Assembly (NCBI GenBank): GCA_900767195.1
Contig: CAAFYG010000078.1
Location: 1-64,000, forward strand
Direction of reading: 5' to 3'
Length of the DNA: 64,000 bases
Origin: Clostridia bacterium
Lineage (GTDB): Bacteria > Bacillota > Clostridia > Christensenellales > Borkfalkiaceae
Shown here: piece after piece, positions 50,925 through 59,997 of the stretch
How the letters are laid out: the number at the start of each line of letters is the position of its first letter
How positions within the stretch are numbered: position 1 is the stretch's first letter
The notes under the pieces: model-generated
Seen by the model: only the letters and a program-made list of their open reading frames with translations
Databases searched by the model: none
Told to the model about the DNA's origin: nothing
Translations under genes and position numbers: made by a program

Positions 50925-52504
50925 ATCGTTTCTTTCTCCTTAGGGATATGTGCGCCTGCAGTTTCCGTCTCTTTTGCTTCTTTTGCCTCTTTTGCCTCTT
51001 TTTCGCCTGTTACGCCGCCGGAAAGCATTTGTTCGGCATACATAAACGTAACGGGAATAATCGTAGCGAAAGCAAAGCCGAGCCAGCCGAGCGTCGTCAT
51101 CGAAAAGTATACGCATACGCAAAAGAACGCGCTCTTTTTCGACGTGCGCGCAAACGCCGCGTAAAAGCAAACCAAAAGCGCCGAGCCGGCAAGCCCCACG
51201 CTCCCGAGAAGACTGAGCGTAGTGGTATTCGATTCCACGTACGAAAGCCCGATGCCGAGAATCGGACGCGCCGCAAAATATTTCAATGCGAAAAACGCGC
51301 TTGTAAGCCGCGCTCCCTCCGAAGTGAACGTGGCGTCGTCGCCTTTCAGCAAACAGAATAAAGAATAACAAAAACTCGACGCCCGCTCATACAGGCGATC
51401 GAGATTCCACTTCGTTTTCAACGGCGTAAACCCCACCACGAGAAACGCCGCCGCCGCCAGAAGCAAAAATCCCCACGTCCAGAAAAATTTCCCTTTCGGC
51501 GAAATGTAAAACCAGAAATACATAAACAGCAACAGCACCACGTACAGGTATGCGCCGAAAGACGTGGAATAGGCAAGCAGAAATACAACGGCAAAAAAGA
51601 AAAGATTGTCCGCAATTACGGCGCACACGCCGGAAGAGTACCTTTTATTTTTATCGCCGACGAGCTTTAAAAGCGCGAGAAATCCGAAAAACGAAAAATA
51701 CGTGGCATAGTGCGACGGCTCTTTATAAAGTCCCTGATAGCGATCGACAAGCGCAAACGTATGCGGCGTTTCCCCGAAAAATACGTTATAATATCGTTCG
51801 GTGAGATTTAAGCCGAAAAATTTTTTCACCACGATTTCGAAAAAACCGTAAACGACCATCGCGCGGCCGAGCCAAAGCAGTGCGCCCGCTATTTTCATTC
51901 TCTCCGCCCGCGCGCCGAATATCTTCGCCGCTACGGAAAATGTCGCCACGAGTCTTACCACCACGAACGCCGTTTTAAACATGGCAAAAGACGGCTTCAC
52001 TTTCACAATTTTCACGTCGATACCCAGCACATACCCGTCGAAATCCACAATCACCCCCGGCTTATAGGGGCGCGCGGCGCAGGAAAGCACGCCGAGAAAG
52101 ATCGAAAAAAGCAAAGCGCCGCCCATAATCAGCACTCTTTTATCGTACTTTTTACGGCACAACAAAATCAGCGAAAGGCAAAAAACAACCATGGACGCCA
52201 CGAAATCGTATCCTACAAGTTTGTCGTTTACTTTTGCGAAATAGCCGAGATTCGTAAACATAAACGTGAAAAGTTCGAAGATAAACGCAAGCTTAAACCA
52301 CTGCTCGATAAACCGCGCAAAAAAGCTCTCTTCCGCCGATTCGCAGGGGGTAGAGGGCGATTCTTCGCATTTTTGCCGCACCGAAACCCGTCCGCGCGCG
52401 CGGACGAATAAAGCCGGATATTTCGTTTTGACAAACGCCGCAACGGGCAGCGCGCAGATCATCGCGCAAAGCACCCACGCGAACGGCGTTAATTGAATAC
52501 TCAT
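50921..52504 (-). CDS. O-antigen/polysaccharide polymerase-like membrane protein (Wzy-type)
   Basis: A 527-residue protein with about 11-12 membrane helices and a large extracytoplasmic loop around residues 250-310, the usual Wzy architecture; the Lys/Glu-rich tail repeats KEAKEAKEAKE. Assignment rests on topology and on the neighbours (two glycosyltransferases and a flippase) since this family has little sequence conservation. ATG 52504 has GGGAGG five bases upstream and overlaps the previous gene by 4 nt. Confidence 0.7.
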   Translation of the reverse strand: MSIQLTPFAWVLCAMICALPVAAFVKTKYPALFVRARGRVSVRQKCEESPSTPCESAEESFFARFIEQWFKLAFIFELFTFMFTNLGYFAKVNDKLVGYDFVASMVVFCLSLILLCRKKYDKRVLIMGGALLFSIFLGVLSCAARPYKPGVIVDFDGYVLGIDVKIVKVKPSFAMFKTAFVVVRLVATFSVAAKIFGARAERMKIAGALLWLGRAMVVYGFFEIVVKKFFGLNLTERYYNVFFGETPHTFALVDRYQGLYKEPSHYATYFSFFGFLALLKLVGDKNKRYSSGVCAVIADNLFFFAVVFLLAYSTSFGAYLYVVLLLFMYFWFYISPKGKFFWTWGFLLLAAAAFLVVGFTPLKTKWNLDRLYERASSFCYSLFCLLKGDDATFTSEGARLTSAFFALKYFAARPILGIGLSYVESNTTTLSLLGSVGLAGSALLVCFYAAFARTSKKSAFFCVCVYFSMTTLGWLGFAFATIIPVTFMYAEQMLSGGVTGEKEAKEAKEAKETETAGAHIPKEKETI

Positions 52505-53538
52505 TTTTCCTCCCGGCAAATTTCTTCTATCTTTTGCTCGATACGTTCCGCCGCTTTTTTATAATCGAATTTTTCGAAAATTTCTTCTCTTTTCGTATGT
52601 ACAACGGGGTCGGCTGAAAGAATTTTTTCTTTCAGATCAAAAGCGTCGCCCGTTTTGAAAAACGTAACGTCAAACCCGCCGTAAACTTCTTTAAAAACGG
52701 GAATATCGCTTACGATCGGTTTCGTGCCGAAATATAACGCCTCGAAGGGCGGCGAGCCGAACCCTTCGTACACCGAAGGCTGAATCAAAAATTCCGCGCG
52801 CGCGATCTCTTCATACACTTCTTTATCCGTAAGCCGGCCCGTAAACGTCACGCCGTCCGCAAGCAATTCCGATGTGTCCGCGCCCGTTAAAAAGTGGTCC
52901 TTTTCGCCCACGATTTTCAAGGAAAATGCGCCTTTCGGCAACGTCGAAAACGCCGAAATCAACGTTTTTAACCCCTTATGCGGTTTCACGTTCCCCACGA
53001 AAAGCAGCGCGCCTTTCTGTTTTTTTACGCCCGATACGTCCGCGTTCGTCACGCCCGCCACGCCGTTGTAATTCAAAAAACACTTGCCCGCGTATTTCGG
53101 ATAATAATGCTCGCACCGCGAAAGGGTAAATCGCGAAACGCAGGAAACCGCCCGCGATTTTTTCATACACCGCTTCAGCAAAAATTTTTTCACCGCCCGA
53201 TCCGCCGCGCCGCGCGTAGTCTCTTTCATATCGAGAAAAATCAGATCGTGCATCACGGAAAATGCCGGCACTTTCACCGAAAAGGGAATGAGAAAATTCG
53301 GGGTGAAAAACGCGTCGCACCCGTTCGCTTCCCGATTGATTCTTCTGATCCCGGCAATCGAATACGGATCGTCGCGGTTGTCCGCGATTTTCGCTCTGCC
53401 CGCGTATTTTTCAAGCCGCCCGGCATCGCCGATCAGAAGATATTCGTGCTTATCGAAAGTCAGATTTTCGGTGATGCCTTCGCACACCCTGCCGATCCCC
53501 GATCTGCCGAGATATCTGCAATCCACCGCTATTTTCAT
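52501..53538 (-). CDS. Glycosyltransferase, GT4 type
   Basis: A 345-residue GT-B enzyme: MKIAVDCRYLGRSGIGRVCEGI at the start, FFTPNFLIPFSVKVPAFSVMHDLIF (about 78-102), ALLFVGNVKPHKGLKTLISAFS (about 183-204) and FLIQPSVYEGFGSPPFEALYFGTKPIVSDIPVFKEVYG (about 255-292), the nucleotide-sugar-binding EX7E segment. First gene of the polysaccharide operon; a promoter lies at 53639. ATG 53538 is preferred since the frame upstream carries no domain. Confidence 0.9.
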   Translation of the reverse strand: MKIAVDCRYLGRSGIGRVCEGITENLTFDKHEYLLIGDAGRLEKYAGRAKIADNRDDPYSIAGIRRINREANGCDAFFTPNFLIPFSVKVPAFSVMHDLIFLDMKETTRGAADRAVKKFLLKRCMKKSRAVSCVSRFTLSRCEHYYPKYAGKCFLNYNGVAGVTNADVSGVKKQKGALLFVGNVKPHKGLKTLISAFSTLPKGAFSLKIVGEKDHFLTGADTSELLADGVTFTGRLTDKEVYEEIARAEFLIQPSVYEGFGSPPFEALYFGTKPIVSDIPVFKEVYGGFDVTFFKTGDAFDLKEKILSADPVVHTKREEIFEKFDYKKAAERIEQKIEEICREEK

Positions 53539-53638
53539 TGCGTTTCCGTCCGTTGTATATTTTTTACGCGCCCAAAAAAATTCTTCCGGCGCAAAGAAAG
53601 CGTAAGCTTCGCCCGCAGCCGATAAAGCCGCTGTTTTT

Positions 53639-53667
53639 ATTATAGCACTTCGCGGCGGCTTTGGCAA
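53639..53667 (-). promoter_or_regulatory. Promoter of the four-gene polysaccharide operon
   Basis: Minus strand: -35 TTGCCA (53662-53667), 17-nt spacer, -10 TATAAT (53639-53644). Leader about 94 nt. Confidence 0.75.
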
Positions 53668-53797
53668 GTGTTTTACGCGCTTACGCGGCGTTCTTTCCCG
53701 TTCCGGAAATAAAAACCATATAAAAATTCCGGAATTTCGCGAAAAACGTCGCAAAACTCCGAAAATTTCCGGCGGATAAAAACAAGCCGAACAAACT

Positions 53798-54343
53798 TTA
53801 TTCGAATTGATTAGCGAGAATATCGGCGGCGAGCCGCGTGAGCTTTACCGTCTCCGCTTCCGTTTTCGCACCCTCGTTTTTATCGAGAAGCGCCACAATG
53901 CCAAGGCAATCCCCGCCCGAAACCACCGGCACGATCACCTGCGCGGCAAAGTCCGTTTCGCCCGCCGCCACTACGGGCAACATCTCTCCTCCTTCCGCTT
54001 TTGCCGCCGCGTAACTTCTGCGTTCTTTCATCAGCTTATCCATTTCCGGCGAAAGCGTTTTGCCTGAAAATTCGCGTTTTCCCTCGCCGAAAGCGAACAA
54101 AACCCCGTCGGTGTCGCACACCACGGCAAGTTTACCGCTTAACTCGGCAAGCGATTTCGCGGCGGACTCGCTGAATTTTTCGATCGTGGCGATGGGCGAA
54201 TATTTTTTCAGCATCAACTCGTCGCGGTCGGTGAAAATTTCCAGCGGATCGCCCTCGCGGATACGCAGCGTGCGCCTGATCTCTTTGGGAATCACCACTC
54301 TGCCAAGCTCGTCCATTCTTCTTACGATACCCGTAGCTTTCAT
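53798..54343 (-). CDS. spoVT: Stage V sporulation protein T (SpoVT), AbrB-type regulator
   Basis: A 181-residue transcription factor: AbrB-type swapped-hairpin DNA-binding domain (1-53; KATGIVRRMDELGRVVIPKEIRRTL, then REGDPLEIF) and a C-terminal GAF domain (about 55-178). This exact combination is diagnostic for SpoVT, which in Bacillus fine-tunes late forespore genes. ATG 54343 has AAGGAGA upstream. Its presence points to a spore-forming or recently asporogenous lineage. Confidence 0.93.
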   Translation of the reverse strand: MKATGIVRRMDELGRVVIPKEIRRTLRIREGDPLEIFTDRDELMLKKYSPIATIEKFSESAAKSLAELSGKLAVVCDTDGVLFAFGEGKREFSGKTLSPEMDKLMKERRSYAAAKAEGGEMLPVVAAGETDFAAQVIVPVVSGGDCLGIVALLDKNEGAKTEAETVKLTRLAADILANQFE

Positions 54344-54399
54344 AAATTTGTCTCCTTTTTCACTAAAAACCGCGTGCATGCGGTTTTGTATCCTTTAAC

Positions 54400-54427
54400 A
54401 GTTTGTCCGCACGAGAAAAATTTATGC
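54400..54427 (-). promoter_or_regulatory. Possible forespore sigma (F/G-like) promoter of spoVT
   Basis: Minus strand: GCATA (54423-54427), 14-nt spacer, GGACAAACT (54400-54408). It resembles the GxATA / GGxxAAxxT pattern of SigF/SigG promoters, with a spacer slightly short. No TATAAT is present at this place. Confidence 0.35.
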
Positions 54428-54440
54428 AAAAATAATAAAA

Positions 54441-54467
54441 AAGCTTTTGCCGCGCAAGCAAAAGCGA
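54441..54467. terminator. Hairpin upstream of spoVT
   Basis: AAGCTTTTGC pairs with GCAAAAGC around CGCGCAA, with A/T-rich flanks. Possible terminator of the minus-strand XRE gene at 54551-54892. Confidence 0.5.
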
Positions 54468-54550
54468 TATAAACTCGTCGAATTTCTCTTCGATCTGCTT
54501 ATTTTTCGTTTTTTTCGTTGTATTTCAAAAAAGCGAGATACGAACGCGCG

Positions 54551-54892
54551 TTATAAATCCTGTCGCTCGGCAAGGATCTGCAAATAATCTTTCACGCGCG
54601 CTTTATCCTCGGGCGGCAGGCGGCGATACTCCGCCAAAATCCGCTTTTCGTCTCCGTTCAGGCGCGCGGGGTTGCCGCCGAAGGCGCGGGGCAAGCCGGG
54701 TTTTTCTTCTCTTTCCAGAAGTTCGTCGAGCGTTACGTTGAAATAATCGGCAATCGCGATCAGCGTTTCGTAGTTTGCCTGCCGCGCGCCTTTTTCATAA
54801 TTCGCAAGCGTATTCGGATTGATGCCGATTTCCCGCGCCAGCTCACTTCTTTTCAAGCCGTGTTCAAGCCGCAATTCCTTTAAAATCATCAT
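54551..54892 (-). CDS. XRE-family transcriptional regulator
   Basis: A 113-residue protein: HTH_3 domain (residues 1-60; LKELRLEHGLKRSELAREIG, then NPNTLANYEKGARQANYETLIAIADYF, NVTLDELLE) followed by a helical tail (RILAEYRRLPPEDKARVKDYLQIL) like those of the other XRE proteins in this window. SD AAGGA upstream of ATG 54892. Divergent from a small HTH gene; three near-identical TCAAAACGGG-type sites lie in the shared upstream region. Confidence 0.9.
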   Translation of the reverse strand: MMILKELRLEHGLKRSELAREIGINPNTLANYEKGARQANYETLIAIADYFNVTLDELLEREEKPGLPRAFGGNPARLNGDEKRILAEYRRLPPEDKARVKDYLQILAERQDL

Positions 54893-54922
54893 CTTTTTTC
54901 CTTGCCTTTTAAATTTTATTCG

Positions 54923-55040
54923 CCCGTTTTGAGCAGTTTTTCAAAAAAATCATAACAAACGTCTCTGTTTTTTTGCTTATTTCGTTCAAAACGGATTGAC
55001 AGTTGCGTGTTTTTATGATAAAATTAACTCAAAACGGGTT
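54923..55040. promoter_or_regulatory. Divergent control region with three TCAAAACGGN sites
   Basis: TCAAAACGGG (complement, 54923-54932), TCAAAACGGATT (54986-54997, overlapping the -35) and TCAAAACGGGTT (55029-55040, just after the -10). The plus promoter is TTGACA (54996-55001), 17-nt spacer, TAAAAT (55019-55024). The two forward sites are 43 nt apart, about four helical turns, so a regulator bound there would cover the promoter. Confidence 0.65.
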
Positions 55041-55087
55041 GTTTTTATATATAAGACACAAAACGAACGAAAAAAAGGAGCATACAA

Positions 55088-55303
55088 ATGAAAGCGCAGA
55101 GCAAAAAGCCGGAAATAGTTTTGGAAATGTACTACCGCCTGAAAAAGGGAATGGGTTTAGATGTCGGCGAAATTTCGCGGGAATTCGGTCTTAGCACGCG
55201 CACGTTTTATAGATACGCGCGCCTGATCCGTGCTTTTTTAGCGCAGCATCGGGAAGAATCGCTGATCAAAGACAGCCAAACGGGAAAATACCGCCTCGCG
55301 TAA
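55088..55303 (+). CDS. Small HTH protein, DeoR/WYL-type winged-helix domain alone
   Basis: A 71-residue protein reading EMYYRLKKGMGLDVGEISREFGLSTRTFYRYARLIRAFLAQ, a winged helix like the N-terminal domain of WYL-family regulators, ending soon after KDSQTGKYRLA. There is no WYL sensor domain and no trace of one downstream, so this is a stand-alone DNA-binding domain. AAGGAG lies eight bases before ATG 55088. Divergent from the XRE gene and probably controlled by it. Confidence 0.75.
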   Translation: MKAQSKKPEIVLEMYYRLKKGMGLDVGEISREFGLSTRTFYRYARLIRAFLAQHREESLIKDSQTGKYRLA

Positions 55304-55346
55304 AAAACGTCGTAGAAATCGCAAAAAAATTATTTTTTTATGATTT

Positions 55347-55370
55347 AAGGCTTCCCTTTTGGGAAGCCTT
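55347..55370. terminator. Terminator between convergent small genes
   Basis: A perfect 10-bp stem AAGGCTTCCC/GGGAAGCCTT around TTTT. It serves the 71-residue HTH gene and the gene at 55391. Confidence 0.8.
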
Positions 55371-55390
55371 AGCGTACTTTTTCGATCAAC

Positions 55391-55840
55391 TTACAGATAC
55401 TCTTTGAGTTTTGCCTCGAAACTCTCTTCAAGGGCGATAAGATCCCGCGTGATCGCCGAAATTTCTTTGTCGTCGTTCTCGGGGCGTTCGCCGTAAGAAG
55501 TTTTCAGCGAAGTCAGTCCCGTCACCGTGCCGCGGATCATCATGTCCGCGATATGCGAACGCGAATTATCCGTAAGCGTATTCATTTTAATCGAGCCTTT
55601 CATCATAGCTTTTTTCACAGAGCCCGGCTCTTTCACTTCGAGAGCCTTGTCTTTGGCGAGCATCGCGGCGCGCGCGCTGATTTTTTCGTATTCTTCGTGT
55701 TGCCGCACGATTTCGTCTTTCAAAGGCTCGTCTTCGATTTCCGGCAAAATATCCGAAATCGATTCTAAGGCAAGCTGACAATTTCTGTACACTTCGGCAA
55801 GCAATTCTTCGCTTTTTTTACGATCTTTTTTTTCGTCCAT
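55391..55840 (-). CDS. Conserved helical protein of unknown function (DUF-type)
   Basis: A 149-residue, strongly charged all-helical protein (ELLAEVYRNCQLALESISDILPEIEDEPLKDEIVRQHEEYEKI, then MMKGSIKMNTLTDNSRSHIADMMIRGTVTGLTSLK). The pattern of four helices with the central HIADMMIxGxxxGL segment is reminiscent of ferritin-like or DUF2383-like clostridial proteins but no metal ligands stand out. GGAAAGGAG lies upstream of ATG 55840. Confidence 0.65.
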   Translation of the reverse strand: MDEKKDRKKSEELLAEVYRNCQLALESISDILPEIEDEPLKDEIVRQHEEYEKISARAAMLAKDKALEVKEPGSVKKAMMKGSIKMNTLTDNSRSHIADMMIRGTVTGLTSLKTSYGERPENDDKEISAITRDLIALEESFEAKLKEYL

Positions 55841-55961
55841 TTTTTAAATTTCTCCTTTCCCGTATGCGCATATTGCCGCAAAGCACACGCGCTTTTTACA
55901 AAAAGTATGCGAAAAAAGAACAAAAAATATACCGTTTTGCAAAAAAACGGCGCAAAAACGC

Positions 55962-55990
55962 TTGACTTCGCGGCGGCGATATGATATAGT
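55962..55990 (+). promoter_or_regulatory. Promoter of rplU-rpmA with a 122-nt leader
   Basis: -35 TTGACT (55962-55967), 17-nt spacer, -10 TATAGT (55985-55990). The leader 55997-56118 is the place of the L21 autoregulatory leader in other Firmicutes; conservation cannot be tested here. Confidence 0.75.
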
Positions 55991-56118
55991 ATTTTCCGAG
56001 CCGATAGAAACGGGCTTTTTAAGTTTTGATTTTTTTTCGTTTTTTTGCCTGTCAAGGCGAAAAATCGGCAAAAACAAACGCCTGGAATCTTCGAGACTGG
56101 AAAGAGGAGGTAATACAC

Positions 56119-56424
56119 ATGTACGCAATCATCGAGAACGGCAACAAGCAGTATAAGGTGGCGGAAGGCGATCTGGTAAGCGTTGAAAAGCTGAACGGCG
56201 CAGAAGGCGACAAGGTTTCGTTCAAGGCGTTGATGGTTTCCGACGGCGACGCGATCAAAGCGGGCGCAGAAGCGGAAAACGTGAAGGTGACGGGTACGAT
56301 CGTGAAGCAAGGCAAAGCGGGAAAAATCATCGTTTTCAAGTACAAAGCCAAGAAGAACGAGCGTAAAAAGCAAGGTCACAGACAGCCTTTCACGTCGGTA
56401 AAGATCGAAAAGATCGAGCTGTAA
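56119..56424 (+). CDS. rplU: 50S ribosomal protein L21
   Basis: A 101-residue protein beginning [18 protein letters not shown], with the closing basic block [23 protein letters not shown]. This is the full L21 length. AGAGGAGGT lies eight bases before ATG 56119. The usual Firmicute neighbour prp (the protease that trims L27) is not between it and rpmA, only a 47-nt gap. Confidence 0.97.
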   Translation: MYAIIENGNKQYKVAEGDLVSVEKLNGAEGDKVSFKALMVSDGDAIKAGAEAENVKVTGTIVKQGKAGKIIVFKYKAKKNERKKQGHRQPFTSVKIEKIEL

Positions 56425-56471
56425 TTTAAAGCAAACCGATGGCACAACACTAATCACAAGGAGAAATAAAA

Positions 56472-56756
56472 ATGATTTTCATCAGTTTATTCGCTCATAA
56501 AAAAGGTACGGGCTCTTCGCACAACGGGCGCGACAGCGAGGCAAAACGTCTCGGCGCGAAACGCAGCGACGGGCAGTCGGTGCTTGCGGGCAACATTCTC
56601 GTTCGCCAGAGAGGCACGAAAATTCACCCCGGCACAAACGTAGGCATCGGCAGCGACGATACGCTGTTTGCCCTTGCCGACGGCGTGGTACGCTTTGAAA
56701 AAATGGGCAAAAGCAAAAAAAAGGTGAGCGTTTATCCCGTAGCGGAACAGGCGTAA
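56472..56756 (+). CDS. rpmA: 50S ribosomal protein L27 with cleavable-type extension
   Basis: A 94-residue protein. The N-terminus [25 protein letters not shown] shows an extra seven residues before the canonical A-x-K-K-G-x-G-S start. Firmicute L27 proteins have such extensions, removed by the Prp protease at an FF/A-type site, which is required for peptidyl transfer. Here the site is LF/A. AAGGAGA before ATG 56472. Confidence 0.96.
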   Translation: MIFISLFAHKKGTGSSHNGRDSEAKRLGAKRSDGQSVLAGNILVRQRGTKIHPGTNVGIGSDDTLFALADGVVRFEKMGKSKKKVSVYPVAEQA

Positions 56757-56787
56757 CCGAAAACAGACTTCATTTCAAAACAAACCA

Positions 56788-56821
56788 TAAAGAAGCGACT
56801 TTTTGTCGCTTCTTTATTTTT
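56788..56821 (+). terminator. Terminator of rplU-rpmA
   Basis: A 13-bp stem ATAAAGAAGCGAC/GTCGCTTCTTTAT around TTTTT, followed by a T run. Confidence 0.9.
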
Positions 56822-56834
56822 TATGCTTTTTTGC

Positions 56835-56863
56835 TTGCGTTTTTTACCGTTTTTTGATATAAT
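56835..56863 (+). promoter_or_regulatory. Promoter of the lipoprotein gene
   Basis: -35 TTGCGT (56835-56840), 17-nt spacer, extended -10 TGATATAAT (hexamer 56858-56863). Confidence 0.7.
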
Positions 56864-56917
56864 ATCACGCGAAAGCAATCTTATTGCTTTACTATCATTT
56901 ATAAGGAACGAAAAACC

Positions 56918-57442
56918 ATGAAAAAATTTTTAAAAACCTTTTTGGCGGCATTTATCGCAGTAATCGCGCTGGCGTTTGCCGCCTGCGGCGGAATATTCGA
57001 AGGAAACATCGGCATCAGCGACAACGACAAAACAAAAACGGAAAATGCCGTTCGTTTGCTGTACGAAACGGATGATTCTATCAAAAACGGTTACGAAATG
57101 AAGTGCAAAATCCGTGCTGAAAAAAACGCGGATCTTAACAGAGATTTTATATTTGCCTTATCTTCTTCCGACCCGAATTTTTCGGATTCTTACACGGAAT
57201 ATACGTTATTTATGGCGAGAGGCAGCGATATCGCGGCACTGAAGAAAGACGACGGTTCGTACGGGGATTTGCAGTTTATCGTTAAATTCGACGACCTTTC
57301 GAAATATTTCGAAGAAACTCAGGAAGAAAAAAAGGTTTATTTCGTATTACACTCCATAGGAGACGAAAAAAGCATATTTACTTATTCCTCCTCTTCTTAC
57401 AATTACACTTTCGACGGAAAAAAACTGAAGCTTTCGTGGTAA
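56918..57442 (+). CDS. Lipoprotein of unknown function
   Basis: A 174-residue protein with a signal peptide (MKKFLKTFLAAFIAVIALAF) and lipobox FAAC-G, the lipidated Cys at about residue 23. The mature part has no recognised domain: acidic, ending in a beta-rich segment with YSSSSYNYTFDGKKLKLSW. It is likely to be tethered at the outer face of the membrane. AAGGAACG lies upstream of ATG 56918. It is not clearly part of an operon. Confidence 0.72.
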   Translation: MKKFLKTFLAAFIAVIALAFAACGGIFEGNIGISDNDKTKTENAVRLLYETDDSIKNGYEMKCKIRAEKNADLNRDFIFALSSSDPNFSDSYTEYTLFMARGSDIAALKKDDGSYGDLQFIVKFDDLSKYFEETQEEKKVYFVLHSIGDEKSIFTYSSSSYNYTFDGKKLKLSW

Positions 57443-57622
57443 ATTTTTACAGGAGAAAAAGTTACCGAATCATTTCGTAATCCGGGCGGAAATGCAAAAC
57501 GTATTTTTTCACAGCGGAAAAAATTTTTTGAAAATTATGTGAAACCAGGCGTTTATTCGCTTGACAAACAAAACGTTATGTAGTATTATAATACGCAGAA
57601 AAAGGAAAACTACCTCTTTAAT

Positions 57623-57737
57623 CGGGTGCCGAGACGCCCGCAAGACGTGAACCCCTTTCAAATTGCCGCCCGCTTTGCGCGCCGTCGGATTGAATTGAGA
57701 TTTTTTAAAACGCGTCTTGATCAAGGCGCGTTTTTTT
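57623..57737 (+). promoter_or_regulatory. PyrR-dependent attenuator upstream of pyrR
   Basis: The anti-antiterminator hairpin CGGGTG-CCGAGA-CGCCCG (57623-57640) has the PyrR loop form N-G-N-G-A. Immediately after, CAAGACGTG (57641-57649) can pair with CGCGTCTTG (57711-57719), which is the 5' arm of the terminator AAAACGCGTCTTGA/TCAAGGCGCGTTTT (57707-57734) plus T run. Thus PyrR bound with UMP favours the terminator and free antiterminator allows pyrR-uraA transcription, as in Bacillus. Confidence 0.8.
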
Positions 57738-57812
57738 CCGCAAAAATTTCAGCAAAATTTTCCGCACCGATAAAAAACATTCGGCGAGCCGCGATAAAAC
57801 GGTGAAAAATAA

Positions 57813-58376
<564 letters not shown>

Positions 58377-58434
58377 AAAATCGGCTTTGAAAATTCAAAA
58401 GAAAAAATTTTTTAAGTAAAGGAGAGAAAACTTT

Positions 58435-59865
58435 ATGAAACTCGTTTACCAGGTGAAAGACAAACCGCCTTTCGGAAAAACGCTTGTGTTCGCGTTGCAG
58501 CAACTGCTCGCGATTCTTGCGGCAACGATCGCCGTTCCTGCAATCGTAGGAAACGGAATGTCTCAATCTGCGGCTTTGTTTGGCGCGGGCGTGGGCACGT
58601 TTGTGTACCTGCTTTTCACGAAATTCAGAAGCCCTGTATTCTTAGGCTCGTCTTTCGCATTTTTAGGCTCGATGGCGGCGGCGTTTGCCGGCGGCGTATC
58701 GATGTCGGTGGGATATCTCGGTCTGATCATCGGCGCGGGCTTTGCGGGACTTGTCTACGTAGTCATCGCCCTGATCGTGAAAAAAGCGGGCGTAAACTGG
58801 CTGAACAAACTGATGCCGGCGGTAGTGATCGGCCCTACGGTAGCGATCATCGGTTTGTCGCTTGCGGGCAACGCGGTAAGCGATATGATGAAAGGCGGCT
58901 TGCAGGTGAATAACTCGCCCGTATGCAACACGTACGTAGCTTTACTTTGCGCGCTCGTAACTCTCTTCACCGTGGTTGCCTGCTCGGTTTACGGCAAGAA
59001 AATGGCGAAAATGATTCCGTTCATCATCGGTATCGTAGCCGGCTATGCGGTTGCGGCGATCTTCACGGGAATCGGCTACGCGGCGAAAGTAGACGCGCTG
59101 AAAGTAATCGATTTCACAAAGTTCAAGAATATGCAGTGGTATCCCGATTTCGCGTTTATCGAAGCGTTCAAAGGCAATTATGTCTATGGTGCAGGCGGCT
59201 CGTTCGGCACTTACCTTCTTACGATTTTCGTAGCGTATGCGCCCGTAGCGTTCGTGGTTTTTGCGGAACACGTAGCCGATCATAAAAACCTTTCTTCGAT
59301 TATCGAACACGATCTTCTCACCGATCCTGGTCTTGACAAAACGCTTCTCGGCGACGGCATAGGCTCGATCGTAGGCGCGTTCTTCGGCGGTTGCCCCAAC
59401 ACCACGTACGGCGAATCCGTAGGCTGCGTAGCAATTTCCGGCAACGCTTCGGTGGTAACGATTTTCACAACGGCGATTATGGCGATTGTAATTTCCTTCT
59501 TTGCTCCGTTCGTAACCTTCCTGGCTACGATTCCCAACTGCGTAATGGGCGGCGTTTGCATGACGTTGTACGGCTTCATCGCCGTATCCGGCTTGAAGAT
59601 GATTCAGAAAGTCGATCTCGAAAACAACAAAAACCTGTTCGTGGTATCCGTCATTCTTATCGCGGGTATCGGCGGTTTCACGCTGACTTTCGGAAAAGTG
59701 ACGATCACTTCGATTGCGTGCGCCCTGATTCTCGGTATTCTCACCAATGTGCTTTGCTCGATCGGCGGCAAAAAAGAAGCGGAAGTCGAAGGCGTAACGG
59801 CTGAAGACGCAACGATTGCGGAATCGATGGAAACTTCCGAAAACGACGAAAACAAAGCGGAATAA
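58435..59865 (+). CDS. uraA: Uracil permease (NCS2 family)
   Basis: A 476-residue nucleobase transporter with 14 membrane segments. NCS2 motifs are visible: FALQQLLAILAATIAVPAIVG (about 21-41), VGPTV-like VVIGPTVAIIGLSLAGNAV, and the substrate-site region LGDGIGSIVGAFFGGCPNTTYGESVGCVAISGNASV (about 305-340), including the conserved Glu in VVFAEHVADHKN. The acidic C-terminal tail is short and soluble. Paired with pyrR, it imports uracil for salvage; AAAGGAGAG precedes ATG 58435. Confidence 0.93.
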   Translation: MKLVYQVKDKPPFGKTLVFALQQLLAILAATIAVPAIVGNGMSQSAALFGAGVGTFVYLLFTKFRSPVFLGSSFAFLGSMAAAFAGGVSMSVGYLGLIIGAGFAGLVYVVIALIVKKAGVNWLNKLMPAVVIGPTVAIIGLSLAGNAVSDMMKGGLQVNNSPVCNTYVALLCALVTLFTVVACSVYGKKMAKMIPFIIGIVAGYAVAAIFTGIGYAAKVDALKVIDFTKFKNMQWYPDFAFIEAFKGNYVYGAGGSFGTYLLTIFVAYAPVAFVVFAEHVADHKNLSSIIEHDLLTDPGLDKTLLGDGIGSIVGAFFGGCPNTTYGESVGCVAISGNASVVTIFTTAIMAIVISFFAPFVTFLATIPNCVMGGVCMTLYGFIAVSGLKMIQKVDLENNKNLFVVSVILIAGIGGFTLTFGKVTITSIACALILGILTNVLCSIGGKKEAEVEGVTAEDATIAESMETSENDENKAE

Positions 59866-59885
59866 TTCCGAGAAATAAGTAAGGC

Positions 59886-59975
59886 TATGCCGCGCAGAAC
59901 TTGCGCGGCATACAAGCCGAAAAAACGATATAGAGTTTTACCGCCGCGGGCGATCGTCCGCGGCGGTATTTGTTT
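59886..59975 (+). terminator. Two successive hairpins after uraA
   Basis: TATGCCGCGC (59886-59895) pairs with GCGCGGCATA (59903-59912); ACCGCCGCGG (59940-59949) pairs with CCGCGGCGGT (59958-59967), followed by ATTTGTTTT. The second is the likely terminator. Confidence 0.8.
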
Positions 59976-59997
59976 TAATAATTGCCTATACTATAAG

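Noticed and set aside
55003..55194. A 63-codon frame overlapping the start of the mini-HTH gene
   Set aside because: It begins inside the promoter region and is out of frame with the HTH gene, which has the SD and the domain.
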